This document shows positions 24,601-35,024 of a DNA stretch of 64,000 bases, piece after piece; positions within the stretch are counted from its first letter, which is position 1; each line of letters starts with the position of its first letter. The DNA is taken from contig NC_068560.1 in the NCBI RefSeq assembly GCF_022201045.2, positions 35,861,001 through 35,925,000 on the forward strand, in the 5' to 3' direction. The position numbers and the translations under genes were made by a program. Origin of the DNA: Citrus sinensis (Eukaryota; Streptophyta; Magnoliopsida; Sapindales; Rutaceae). The notes beneath the pieces were generated by a model that had not been told where the DNA came from, did not search any database, and saw nothing but the letters and a program-made list of their open reading frames with translations.

Positions 24601-25311
24601 AAGCATGATGGATCACAAAAGAAGTTAACAATGTGTATGCTCCAGAAATATAAGTCACAAACTCATTGTCCTGAACCGATATCACATACCACATTTTAAT
24701 TATTGGAACTGATTTTCAAGTACTAATTTATTTCTAGCTCAAAGAAACAAAAAGAAGCATCAGAATCTGACCTGGTCAAGAGTAATAGGAACAACCTTAG
24801 CCGCACTTCGAAGCTCTTTCCTCCGCAATCGAACCTGAAAATCACCAATAAGATTGTATTATTATTTTTTAAACCGAGAAAAGAAAAAGGAAAAAACAAA
24901 AAAGAAGCAGCAGAAAATATAAAGAGTTTGAGAGATAAATCAAACCTGAGCGAGAAATGCCTCGGCATCTTCTTGTCGAAAGCAAAGCAGGCCAATGGAC
25001 TTGGCTCCATTTGGATCCGAGATAAGCACAAACTCGTTGCTAGAATTGCTAACAGTATACACAGCGGTACCGGCGAGTGTTTTCGAGACAAAATCAGAGC
25101 TGAGAGTGGCGGCAAGCGCCTGCTTCGGCTGCGACAAAAAGGCAAACGGCGGCACAGACAGAGGGGGACGCTGAAGCCTGCGGCTTAGAGTCCGCTTGGT
25201 GTCATCGAGCCGGCTGGAGAGTTCGGAGCCCAGCCGGAGGCAGTTTTGGTGGATGAATGTGGAAAGGGATAAGAGAGGATTTGTGAGCACTTGGGACTTG
25301 GGGAACTCCAT
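21684..25311 (-). CDS. TIC22: TIC22-like plastid protein import component, eight exons
   Basis: TIC22 is a soluble protein of the chloroplast intermembrane space that helps precursor proteins pass from TOC to TIC. Eight exons join in frame: 24946-25311, 24772-24834, 24430-24504, 24122-24172, 22305-22364, 22126-22197, 21853-21888 and 21684-21776, giving 271 residues, the usual length. Exon 1 gives the basic, Ser/Leu-rich N-terminus that acts in targeting. Recognisable family blocks follow: KSIGLLCFRQEDAEAFLAQ, VEGIAFRFLPDPAQIRNALE, GFDGVPVFQ, ELLVVKKKNKRYCPVYFQK, EDIEKELSKVSRASRG, VGSLEDVLKKME and SGWEDLIFIPPGKSHSQHI. Every intron is GT-AG and in phase 0. Intron 4 is enlarged to 1757 bp by an antisense copia remnant. 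TIC22-III and TIC22-IV types cannot be told apart here. Confidence 0.93.
22480..23900 (+). mobile_element. Decayed Ty1/copia retrotransposon in TIC22 intron 4, antisense to the gene
   Basis: A probable 5' LTR tail ends CTCCGCA at 22720. It is followed by a primer-binding site TGGTCTCAGAGCAG (22725-22738), one base off the usual initiator-Met tRNA match. A gag reading frame then follows in pieces: 22887-23072 (HKLNETNFLEWSQSVMLVIQ, a gag start typical of copia) and 23248-23511 (YNDLCGLWQKLDIF, VFDFVHGLNKELDKVRG). A partial zinc-knuckle CAWCDHC lies near 23600-23622. Frameshifts and stops separate the pieces, and no intact pol or second LTR was found. Outer limits are approximate. Confidence 0.75.
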
Positions 25312-25983
25312 TACTGATTTTTTATTTCACTTAACAAATTGGATTTTCAATGCTTTTTTTTTTTATTTACACACTAGTCTTCTGGTCTCAATTAAGGAAT
25401 AGGAAGGATACTGTGATTCGTTAAAAACACAGTCCGGTAGAGGAGCTATTCAATTTTTCCTCTTTCTAATTTGTTGTTTTTTAAAACTCAAAATTCGACC
25501 GTAATAGTGGGCCACCAGGCCCAACCCTTTTGGGCCTCTCTACAGCAGTGCCGCGCTCCAATATCAAAAGAAGCCGATTATTCTAATTAGGTGATATCAT
25601 GGAATTAACAATGCAATTTTCATTTTATATACCTAAATTTATTTAATCATGCTGATCGCAGGAAGCAAAACAAGAGTCGCCACTGGCTAATTAGCAGCTC
25701 GAAGGAACGCATGCATGCATGGGGAGACGTCTTCTACAATGATGTCTTGACCACCGTGTGCTTTACGTGCGAATTTGTTCTTCATTAGTTGAATGAACTT
25801 GAACATTTGAAATGTTCTTTCCAAAGAAAATTCAAATACCAGCAGCAAAAGTTAGTCTAATGTTAAAGGGTACGCAGCTAGCACTAGTCGGTGTTTATCC
25901 ACCAAAGTTGATGCTTGAGAATTGAGAATCATATATTTTACTTCTTTCATTTTATGATACCACATCCCACAACTTTTTCCTAG
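25312..25983. promoter_or_regulatory. Intergenic region between divergent TIC22 and the first EF-hand gene
   Basis: About 770 bp separate the two divergent start codons, so both promoters must lie in or near this region. A T-run is at about 25351-25360. GGGCCACCAGGCCC/TTGGGCCTC motifs near 25509-25539 resemble the TGGGCC/GGCCCA elements common upstream of plant housekeeping genes and may serve TIC22 (inference). Confidence 0.4.
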
Positions 25984-25992
25984 TATAAATAG
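25984..25992 (+). promoter_or_regulatory. TATA box of EF-hand gene 1
   Basis: TATAAATAG, 86 bp before the ATG at 26078, at a normal distance for a plant core promoter with a short leader. Confidence 0.7.
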
Positions 25993-26077
25993 AATAACCT
26001 CTTTGCTGGTCTCTTGCTACACAGATAATTTTTTATTAATAAAATTAAAGAACCAGTAGTAGTATTAATTAATTAAG

Positions 26078-26347
26078 ATGCCATTTTATGTTCCTAGAAA
26101 TGGCAGTATTGCTCTATCAGAAGATCATATGAAGGTTCTTCTGAAGAGATATGATAAAGACGGGGATGGCCGGTTAAGCAAGAAAGAGCTTCAGGCTGCC
26201 TTCCGTAACTCGGGTTTACATTTCAGTGGCTTTAGAGCCAGGCGAGCTCTACATCATGCTGACTCCAACCACGACGGCTTCATTGGCAATGATGAGATGA
26301 AAGAACTCGTCATCTATGCGGCCAGATGGGGATTTACAGTAAAGTAG
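26078..26347 (+). CDS. Small two-EF-hand calcium-binding protein, copy 1
   Basis: An intronless 89-residue protein consisting almost entirely of one EF-hand pair, resembling polcalcins and the smallest calmodulin-like proteins. Loop 1 is DKDGDGRLSKKE (residues about 26-37) and loop 2 is DSNHDGFIGNDE (about 62-73). Both keep Asp at 1, 3 or Asn at 3, 5 and Glu at 12, so both should bind calcium. The linker HFSGFRARRALHHAD and the end KELVIYAARWGF are shared with the other copies in this window. There is no signal peptide and no membrane segment, so a soluble calcium sensor is likely. The target is unknown. The TATA box and short leader support this ATG. Confidence 0.9.
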   Translation: MPFYVPRNGSIALSEDHMKVLLKRYDKDGDGRLSKKELQAAFRNSGLHFSGFRARRALHHADSNHDGFIGNDEMKELVIYAARWGFTVK

Positions 26348-27851
26348 CAAGCTACGACGCTAATCTATGGAGGTCATAGTTAAGCTTGTAACTAAGAAAA
26401 TTAAGATTTTGAAATTTAATTTGTCTGCTTATTTTGTGTAAGATTCTGTCTTATATTTGTGTCATTAATTAACTGATCTAAAATAAATAAATAAATAAAA
26501 AATAAGTTCAACAGGAATCGTCATTTTGTATGTTGTTATCAATTTTATAAGTTTGAAGATAAGAAGATTTGCCCAGTCATGCGAAGTTTCTATGAATCTG
26601 TTTGGGATTGTTGATGGGAGTCTCAAAAGTGATTAGTTTTGATAAGTTAAAGCTTAATCTTAACGTCTTATTATTTAGTAAAAGAAATGACATCAATGAA
26701 GTATAAATATAATTTTGTTTCAGTCGCCAGTTATTTCATATACACAATAAAGAAATTGTACATACGTGTTTATATATAGTTGTGCAAGTAATTTTGTTGA
26801 ATTTTTTTTTTATATGTAATTTCGTTAAACATTAAGTTCATTTTATTTGTATTATTGAAACAAATTAATACTTTAATAAGAATAATAGTAATTTAACATC
26901 TTATTAGGAAGATTTACCAAATATATAAAATTTATTAAATATATTTAAAAATCACAATATTTTTAAAATAAAATTTATCAAACACTTGGATTGATTTTCT
27001 TTACGATTGATACAATGGCTGTGCCACGCTGAGAGCAGCTACTGACTGCCACACCAGCCACGTAGTATATTCTTTCGTAGTTCATTCATGGTAATTTTAA
27101 TTTTCAAATGCAAATTTATAATGTTAAGTGGAGCTAGGTTTTTTTTTTTTTTTCTGTTTTGTCCTGTTAAAATGTTGTTGTATCAATGTTGTGTTATTAA
27201 CTCTGGGCGACAAACAGTCCAGTGGCTGATGCTTTTGGATGGAAAATAAAAGATAAGAACCTCATCAAAAACAAAAAAAAAAAATTGTATTGTCGGCCCA
27301 AATACAACTTTAAATGCTGTTGTTGTCTGGTTAGAAATGTTCTATTTTCAGTATTTGTAACAAGAGTATGGTTGGTATGATTGGATGATGCTATTGGTCA
27401 ATTCGAAGTTCGAACTAAAACTGGAATTTTAATTAACAGAACCAGAGTATGATGCAAGTTACTTTTTGAATTGATTTAGCTTTAAGCATGTTCTTTAAGT
27501 ACATGTCGAATCCACTTGAACTCAAACCTACATGGACTATAAATTTGGACCGGCTCAGGTTCACAATTCAGACTGAGTTCGGCACCGTTTTTCTCTAATT
27601 AATCCGAGCGGGTTCGGGTACAATGACTCTCATCAGATCCCATAATTTTTTGAATTGATTTATCTTTAAGCACGTTCTTAGCACCCAAATTCAATAACCA
27701 GGCAGTAAAATGAGGAAAAGAAAAATAATCTAAAAGGCAATGCTCCACTCAGCAATTAGCTGAACACACCCACAGAAAGTCAGAAACTTCGAGACCACAC
27801 TACAGATTCACTGTACTAGCCACGAGTATTGAGTTGTTTAGTCCAAGTGTG

Positions 27852-27885
<34 letters not shown>

Positions 27886-28421
27886 GCTTGCCTATATATA
27901 TATATATATATATATACTGATTCGGGAACGACGACAATAATATATAGATATCGTGTACGTTATGCTAACCCTCTTCCTTTTTAAACCATTGTAGCACTGC
28001 TGTTAGATTTTTATTTTATATATAGGACAAAAGGCATGTCAATATAGTTACAAAATACATTGTACGTTTCGGTTCAGAGAACCTCGCGGCTAGATTTTAT
28101 TTCGTATTATATTTTAATGGTACTAAAGTTTCATCAAAAAGCTTTTCTGTGATATAACACGGCTAGTTTCATCAAAAAGTTTCATCAGAAAAGAGGAGAC
28201 AATTAATTAGTTCGGCTGCACGCGCGATTAATTTTACGAACATGGGGATATATTAATTTCTTTCCATCAGCTTTAAGATTTCAGCTCGTTTTATATATTT
28301 TAAGAACACGTGTTGATTAATAATCCTTAAATAAACTAAAGTTGTCTTAGAAACTATAGAAACATCGGCGAGAAGGAAACTCTTCTTTTAAATTCTGTAT
28401 GCCCATCAATTCAGTATTGCA
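26348..28421. other. Intergenic DNA between EF-hand copies 1 and 2
   Basis: AT-rich, with AT microsatellites at about 27852-27881 and 27893-27916 and an A-run near 27272. No gene or clear transposon boundary was seen. Confidence 0.5.
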
Positions 28422-28430
28422 TATATAAGG
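28422..28430 (+). promoter_or_regulatory. TATA box of EF-hand gene 2
   Basis: TATATAAGG, 90 bp before the ATG at 28520. Confidence 0.7.
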
Positions 28431-28519
28431 AGCCTTTCAATTGTTGCAATTGCATCGCATTCAGCTAATCAACATATATATTAGCGAGAAACAGTAACTA
28501 ATCAACAAGAGGAGGAGCA

Positions 28520-29022
28520 ATGCCCTTGTGGGTACCAAAAGGTATGGGCTTAACGCCAGAGGAGGAGCAGGTCAAGCGTTATCTGAAGAGATATGCTACT
28601 GATGACAAAGACGGTAAGCTTAGGTGGAACGAGCTGAAGGTAGCCTTAAAAGACCTAGGACTGCACTTCAGCGGATTCAGAGCCAAACGTGCAGTCCACT
28701 ACGCCGATGTAAATGGAGACGGATGCGTTGATGAGGAAGAGATGAATGACCTTGTCAAATATACTGTTAAATGGAGGTTGTCCAACAGTAAGTGTTTTCT
28801 ACTTTCAGTTGAATTGATCTCTGAAATACTATCAAATATTTTCGTTTCGTGTATGTTTTGTTTCAATTGGTATACCATGCTACTATTTAGCGCATATATA
28901 TATATAGGGGGTGTTTGTGTTTCTGCAAATCAACATGCATTTTGCTGATATAATAATTGGACTCTGCGGTTTTCTATTGATCAGGGATTGCTGGAGAAAA
29001 GAACTCTTCGAGATCGAGATAG
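28520..29022 (+). CDS. Small EF-hand protein, copy 2, with altered first loop and a possible intron
   Basis: The first 89 codons match the other copies (MPLWVPKG start, HFSGFRAKRAVHYAD linker). Loop 2, DVNGDGCVDEEE, is canonical. Loop 1 is irregular: counting back from Glu 12 in TDDKDGKLRWNE puts Thr at position 1, where Asp is expected, so it may bind calcium weakly or not at all. After KWRLSN a strong donor (A/GTAAGTG at 28788) and an acceptor (GATCAG at 28979-28984) would remove 197 bases and give 101 residues ending at TAG 29020-29022. Unspliced, the frame stays open to a stop near 28946 and adds a hydrophobic tail, making 142 residues. I list the spliced form; RNA evidence is needed to choose. 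Confidence 0.75.
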
Positions 29023-30742
29023 AGAAGGCTAATGCTAACGTGCACATGCCGGGTGCTGTACTGCATGTGTGTGGCCGATTATCGACTCTGGTTGTTGGAT
29101 AGCATATGATATTATTATTTTTAGTCACTTTGCACTGCCACCCTCGCCATCTCAAATTAAATATATCCTCTTGGATTTAAACCCTCGACCTCAATTGGTA
29201 TCTTCTTTAGGCCTTAGGGATCGATTTTGTGTTGATCAGTTGTTTAATTTTATCAGTACCACTGTGCGTAGGAACAATTCTTTGGAGCCCCGTTTCATAG
29301 GGTGTATGCATATATGGTGAAAACTCATTAAGAATAAATTAAAGTTTACAATTAAAACAATTTTGCAGCAACGAAGTATTTTACAATTGACCTCGTATAG
29401 ATCTTGTTAGCTTTTGTTTTGATTTAAGCAATGGTTTGCTCCAAGTTTCTGGGTTCTTTTGGCCATCCCTACGCTCATGTTTGATGCTCTAAGGCTTATT
29501 AGAAAAAAAATAAAAAAAAATAAAATCGATTTTTTAAAACGCATATACTATTTGATAATAATTAATGACGTTAATTTTTCAGATTGGTACTTTTAATTGG
29601 TACACATGTTCAATAGCAAATTGAAGAGAAATTAAGTCTTTGGTTTCACAATTTCAATCAAGAATAACAATAAAGTCATGAAAACTCTTTGTAGAAACTT
29701 GAGTGTATAAATTGATGTGGCATGATATTATAATAAAAAGCACTGTTACACATATATTTATAACTGAAATACAACCAGAACATTACTAATCATTCATTTA
29801 TTGGTGCTGTGTGGGATTATCATGTTAATGATGGAAAATAAAATCAATAATAAATAAGACATGACAAATATGACTGTTAAAACATCATTTACTATACAAA
29901 TATATATAGTATTGATGTTCAATATGGCGGTTTCAGAAGTTTCAAAATCTGTACCTCATTATCATAATTGCTATTATCTTATCACGAAAGGTTAATACCG
30001 AATAAGGTGTACGTGACTTGGTGATCATTAGAGCGATAATGATAATGCACAATTTTCATTTCACTCTTTTACTCTTCATATACAAAAACTTGCTGCTTCG
30101 TTTGAGATTATTTTTTTGTGACAAATTTTGAAAAGGTTAGCATTGCTCATTAAAAGATTAAAAAAATCCTTCAATAGTTCGGTCTACGATATAAATGAAG
30201 TAATGATTTGAATTATACCCGATTGCTCTTTGTAAACGAAACAAATTTGACTCAAGATGCTTATTTGCGAATGCACCTTGACACTCTTGCTAACTTTATA
30301 TTCTTTGAATTTAGAAAATTTAGGTTTTGGTTTCTTTAGCTAGTGAGGGAATAGCCAAAAGTCATAGCTTAATCATTTTAGCATGTCTTTATAAATGGAG
30401 AAATGTGGGTTTAGTGGGAGATTTTGATTTTAGATTTAAATCCCACCGTCCAAACTTTACTTACTATTTTTTACCATTAGATTTGTAATTATTTGACATT
30501 ATTCATTTTTTTAGCACGTAACCTAATTAGTAATCACGTGCGGCTGGTTGTCATATTTTCAGATCAGTCCAATAATTCATTCCGGATTGCACATTGTCGT
30601 TATGCACTTCTCTAAGTTATTATATGTTGATTCTTGTTTCAATTCGGATTTGAAAAAAATTTATTTATCTCTTTGATATTTTTTATATCATTTTAAGACA
30701 CGTGGGTGAGTGGATATAATTTTTTTAGCACTTACACTCATT
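29023..30742. other. Intergenic DNA, no gene recognised
   Basis: AT-rich sequence between EF-hand copy 2 and the Pack-MULE-like element. No coding region, RNA gene or bounded transposon could be supported. Confidence 0.5.
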
Positions 30743-30839
30743 AAATATAATCGGAAATTTACACCAATAACCATAAAAATTTTGGTTTTTTTCATCTTAA
30801 CCCCCCAAACAAATTTCTATCAACATTAGCCATAAAAGA

Positions 30840-31075
30840 ACCTTTGAGACCAAACTACCCCTCACTCTCATCTCCCTTTCCTCTTCCTCTTGCCTTCTTC
30901 TCTCCAGTTCTCTCCTAATTTCAGCATCCACCGCTTTCTTCTTCTTCTCTCTCCTGTAATCTTCGTAATCGTTCGGTCTAGCGGAGTCGTACTCCTCGAT
31001 TACGGTCGAAGTGACGCTGACCAATGCCGGTTGCGGCAGCGCTGCCACGTCATCGGGGGAAGGTGGCTAACAAAG
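30840..31075 (-). pseudogene. Captured fragment resembling splicing factor DRT111/SF45
   Basis: Read on the minus strand, the fragment gives AALPQPALVSVTSTVIEEYD, then ARPNDYEDYRREKKKKAVDA and EIRRELERRRQEEEEREMRV. This corresponds to the middle of the plant G-patch/RRM splicing factor DRT111 (SFPS/RRC1-associated SF45 homologue), where the PNDYEDYRRE motif is characteristic. The G-patch and RRM parts are absent, a stop lies just upstream and the piece runs into the left inverted repeat. It is therefore a partial copy, not a working gene. The assignment rests on remembered family sequence. Confidence 0.6.
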
Positions 31076-32688
31076 AAGAATGGACTGGCGAAAACAAACA
31101 CAACAAGCTGCTGTTTAATGCCGTAGAGGAATTGTCTTTGTAAAATAGCTCAATAACAATTTAGGAATGTGCTCATAATTAGTTCTGGTATCTGAGCGTT
31201 ATAGCTTGATTGGTTAACAAGTCCACAGGAATACATATGAGACTGTCCATCTGCTTCTCTTAAAAGTACTACAACTTTGACATCAAGGGGTTGCATGATG
31301 GCAAAATAATGAACACGTTTCATAAAATTCCATTTAAAAGTTTGGTATCACAAATCTAAAAGGTAAGTTGGTTCAAATCCCATAATGGGGACCCAGATAA
31401 AACTAATAGGAGGTTATGTAAAACTTAGAAATAAAAATTATGCACCAATCTAAAACTAGAGAATGCAGGTTGCAGTTGCAGATATTCAAGGATCAAGTGA
31501 GTTCATAGTTACTATCTATTTGGCGAAAACTTTTCTTAATCTTTAAAAGATTGGCTTAGCTCCATAATTGGTTAAATCACAAATTCTACAACCTAGCCTA
31601 TCCAATATGTCATAAGATACAGATTTAGAAGCTGATTTCATTATGATATGCACAGGGTCATTCTAAGTCGGAAAGGGAAGAATAATTGCTTTCAGGGAAG
31701 AGCTCAGTGGTCTCTCATATTGCATATGATATCAAGTCAATGTAAACTATTCACATCAGTTTACATCCAACCTGAAGTAGAAGTGTCAGGACACATGATG
31801 AACTAGTAGAAGGACCATACTAAAGTTTTTCCTTTCATATTCCTATACTTTTAATCCAAATAAAATACAGATAGCTACTTTTTATAGCTGTATTCAAACA
31901 CATATTTGACCTCTGTACAATTAAACTTCAATGAAACTCATTAGATTGGAACCAATAAGTTTGTTGGAACAGCAAAGATGAGGCACACTCAAAAGTAAAA
32001 AAGTAGAATACAATAGCTACATCTAACAAGAACACTTCCATTTTAAGAGAATAAGAGATAGTCTAGTGGCATGGTGCTCACACAGAAAATTCAGACCATG
32101 AATGACAATTTATGAACCACCAGCAAAGTAACTTTTCAAAGAGATGATTAATACATAGGCAAAGACAAGCCATCATAGTTATGGACTTTCCAAAGAGATG
32201 ATTAATAAATAGGAAAAGACGGGCAATCATAATTGTGGACATATAGTCTAAGATAATCCCATGTCGCAGGATGCATTGCTGCAACATATTTAGTTCAGAT
32301 TTGACATAATCAACTCCACACAATCCATCAAAATCCTATCGAAGAGGCGTAAGAAGGTGGAAATTTCAGCTAAAAACTTTTTCGAATAAAGAGAAATGAT
32401 CTTGCTTTAAGTGGAAAGGTTTAATTTACAAAGCCTTCAATTCATGAACCCTTAAATGCTAAAGCAGAAACAAAAGGAAATGGCTGAATCAGAGATAATA
32501 CTCCCCCATGAGCAATCAAAATTGCATGTTTCACAACAGATAATCAAATAAAGCGAAAGAGCATAACTTCAAATGCAGAAAATGAATCCGAACATAAAGA
32601 ACCGTGATCAAGTTCGTTTGACAACAAAAGAAAGTAATGATAGGTTCAGATTATAAAAATAATGAAAACTGAAAAATGACAGGTTCAG

Positions 32689-32764
32689 CTTCTGGAGCTT
32701 TGCTTGTTGCAGCCTGTCGCACCAAGCTTGGTGCGACAGGCTGCAACAAGCAAAGCTCCAGAAG
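32689..32764. repeat. 76-bp perfect palindrome
   Basis: Two 38-base arms meet at CCAAG/CTTGG (centre between 32726 and 32727) with no mismatch and no spacer. The arms contain CTGGAGCTTTGCTTGTTGCA and GCCTGTCGCACC. A transcript would form a perfect 38-bp hairpin. Confidence 0.95.
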
Positions 32765-32923
32765 TTGCAGAAAGCAACTACTTAAAGAAACAAAGTGAAA
32801 GATCAAAGCTTTAAAGAATGGAAATGCAGATTACTTTGTACAGTTTTGGAAGAGTAACTACGACTGAAAGGGAAATTAAAGGACTAAGAAGAATAAGAAT
32901 GTTGTTGGTGCCTTGGAAGGCAA

Positions 32924-33073
32924 CCTGTCGCACCATGCTTCGTGCGACAGGCTGCCTGTCGCACCAGGCTTCGTGCGACAGGTGCCTGTCGCACCAAGGC
33001 TTCGTGCGACAGGTGCCTGTCGCACCATGCTTCGTGTGACAGGTGCCTGTCGCACCAGGCTTCGTGCGACAGG
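32924..33073. repeat. Array of five self-complementary units of about 30 bp
   Basis: Five head-to-tail copies of CCTGTCGCAC plus 6-7 bases plus (mostly) GTGCGACAGG, each able to fold into a 10-bp stem with a loop such as CAGGCTTC or CATGCTTC. One copy has GTGTGACAGG. A sixth, decayed copy follows to about 33100. The stem sequence is the same as in the arms of the palindrome 160 bp away. Confidence 0.9.
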
Positions 33074-33228
33074 TGTTTATCGCACCAAATTTGTTTTGGT
33101 TTGTAAAGAAGGGTAATTTGGGGAGAAAAGCGTGTGTTTGGCTAATGTTGATAAAAAAAAAATTGAGAGGATTAATTGTGAAAATTATAAAAATTTATGG
33201 TTATTTTCGTAAATTTTCCAAATATAAT

Positions 33229-34547
33229 GCGGTCGAATTTAATAATGGAATTCAAGATGCCAAAACGGAAGTGGCGAAAGAGGTATCAATTAGAGTTTAT
33301 TATGAGAATTTGGGATGTGACAATTCGAAGCAAAGAGATTACTAGTGGCAGGGCTTTAACGCCTATTAATTTGCTTCAATAACGACTAAAGCGATTTATT
33401 TTGATTTCTAATAAAGTAAATTGTAATTGTTCTAGCATATCTTGAATGTCATAATCTGTTTTGAAGTTTAAGCAAAATAAGATGAGGAGAGGAACTTCAT
33501 CCATTGTTTTTTCATTAATTCTCAATACCTAACTGTTGCTTTTTGGATTCGATCCCAATTCGTAATCTTGTTGTTGATGAACGCGAGGCAGAAGGTTGCT
33601 GATTTTCCCGACAAAAACGTTATCGGAAAATAATTAAGCAGATTCTAGTCTTAAAAGTTCAAAATTATTAGCTTGGTCGGTCACCACCACCACCAGCACC
33701 GCATATGAAATTCTCCACTTTTTATAAAGTCGGTATCCCCAATCCCAATCCCAATCCCAAGCCCAAGCCCTTCATTGTTGCTTCCCCCCCACTTCTTTTG
33801 ACAAAATCCCTTTCGCACGAAACTTGATAGTCACTCATTCATTTAAAGTTCTGCCAACAGGTGGCAAATTATTCCTGCAATACATAGACTTGTTTACCCA
33901 CTTGTATGGATATAGAAGGAAATAAGCAGGCAATACATTTATATAAAAGAAAAAAATTAATTAAACAATTGGTTGGCTTCAATTTAGCTAAACGAAAGGA
34001 ATTTTGAGCATGATTAAGATATATTCCTCATATACTTCTGTTATTTTCTTTCATGTGTGGGGCAATATCTCTTAATGTTATAAGTATCAAATCTTTAAAT
34101 ACAAATCCTTTGTTTATTTGACATATGACTTGTAACAGTAATAATATTTCTCCTCTTTCATCTTCAGGATATAAAAGTTTATGAGTTTAATTTATACTTA
34201 AAACTTGATTTAAAAGTTAAGAATTTTCCAACTTTTATATAACTTAATCCAAAATCAATGCTCAGGAATAATTTTTCAAACACCGAACAGTTTTCAATTA
34301 AATGCAGAATTACTGCAGCAGTATAAATCGCACATTTTTTCATTTTTAGAGAATATATGCCAAGCGTCGATCAGTGAAGTGGTTGAAGGTGTGGTTCAGT
34401 AACTGCTGTCCTAGAGATGCCCGCTAATTTTTTCACTTGGCGTAAGCATATGACGTTGGGCCTTCTTGCATCAGAAACCGAATCTATCTACTCTTTAATT
34501 TTTTTTTTTTTTTAATCAAAATGAAGAAGGGATATGTATTTGTTATC
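33229..34547. other. Intergenic DNA, no gene recognised
   Basis: Sequence between the Pack-MULE-like element and EF-hand copy 3. It holds a short (CCCAAT)n/(CCCAAG)n run at about 33738-33770 and a T-run near 34499-34513. No gene was seen. Confidence 0.5.
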
Positions 34548-34556
34548 TATATAAAT
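34548..34556 (+). promoter_or_regulatory. TATA box of EF-hand gene 3
   Basis: TATATAAAT, about 120 bp before the ATG at 34677. Confidence 0.65.
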
Positions 34557-34676
34557 TAAAGCTCATGCACGGTTTATACACACACATCACAAGTCACAAG
34601 CAAGCAGAAAGGCCAGATAACAATTAGTTTGTAAACAAGAGCCACAGATCTCTGCAGTGCCAGATAATAATTAAAG

Positions 34677-34973
34677 ATGCGTAACAATAACAAAGCAAGA
34701 GGAAGGAATGTGGTTACGCCTAGGCGGGCATCAATTCCATACACGAAAGAACAGCTGAAAGGCATGTTTTGGCGGTGTGACAAGAACGGAGACGGCCGGC
34801 TCAGCAGGCAAGAGCTTGAAGATGCTTTCAGCTACCTTGGCGCTTACATCCCTGGCTGGAGGGCCAAGCGAGCACTCCGCTATGCTGATGATAACGGAGA
34901 CGGATTTTTAGCCGATAAAGAAATCGATGAGCTCGTCAAATATGCCGCCCAATTTGGTTACACTCTCTCTTAA
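34677..34973 (+). CDS. Small two-EF-hand calcium-binding protein, copy 3
   Basis: An intronless 98-residue protein. It has a basic N-terminal extension (NNNKARGRNVVTPRRAS) followed by the EF-hand pair. Loop 1 is DKNGDGRLSRQE (residues about 35-46) and loop 2 is DDNGDGFLADKE (about 71-82); both are canonical calcium-binding loops. The linker is IPGWRAKRALRYAD and the end is IDELVKYAAQFGYTLS, closest in pattern to copies 4 and 5. No signal peptide. A soluble calcium sensor is likely and the partner is unknown. A partial copy of its own last coding bases lies just after the stop. Confidence 0.9.
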   Translation: MRNNNKARGRNVVTPRRASIPYTKEQLKGMFWRCDKNGDGRLSRQELEDAFSYLGAYIPGWRAKRALRYADDNGDGFLADKEIDELVKYAAQFGYTLS

Positions 34974-35024
34974 TCAATGAGTAACCGGTGAGCTCGTCAA
35001 ATATATTGGTTATACTCATTGATT
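34928..35024 (+). repeat. Short duplication of the end of EF-hand gene 3 into its 3' untranslated region
   Basis: GAGCTCGTCAAATAT occurs in the coding end (about 34930) and again at about 34990, each followed by TTGGTTA(C/T)ACTC; TCAATGAGTAA and ACTCATTGATT also form a small inverted pair between and after the copies. Confidence 0.7.

Larger units (their letters stand above)
30752..33219. mobile_element. Pack-MULE-like Mutator element, 2468 bp, carrying a host gene fragment
   Basis: Long terminal inverted repeats of roughly 110 bp: the left end (CGGAAATTTAC, AATAACCATAAA, ATCAACATTAGCCA, AAACTACCC in order) matches the reverse complement of the right end (GGAAAATTTAC, AATAACCATAAA, ATCAACATTAGCCA, AAATTACCC). 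A perfect 9-bp direct repeat AAATATAAT flanks it (30743-30751 and 33220-33228), the duplication size of Mutator-like elements. No transposase frame was seen. Inside are a piece resembling DRT111/SF45 (about 30840-31075), a tandem duplication of about 55 bp near 32135-32240, a 76-bp palindrome and a hairpin array. Confidence 0.85.

Noticed and set aside
24723..25188. Long open frames overlapping TIC22 exon 1 on both strands
   Set aside because: They are in other frames of a coding exon whose own frame matches TIC22 and splices correctly.
30797..31048. The DRT111-like fragment as a working small gene
   Set aside because: It lacks the functional domains, has a stop just upstream and ends in the transposon's inverted repeat.
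32924..33073. Possible CRISPR array because of regularly spaced repeats
   Set aside because: The units are palindromic, directly adjacent and lack unique spacers; the context is a plant transposon with no cas genes.
32818..33345. Overlapping open frames with repeated CRTMLRATGACRT-type peptides
   Set aside because: They arise from the 30-bp hairpin array read in two frames; an array of self-complementary units gives such frames by itself and nothing suggests translation.
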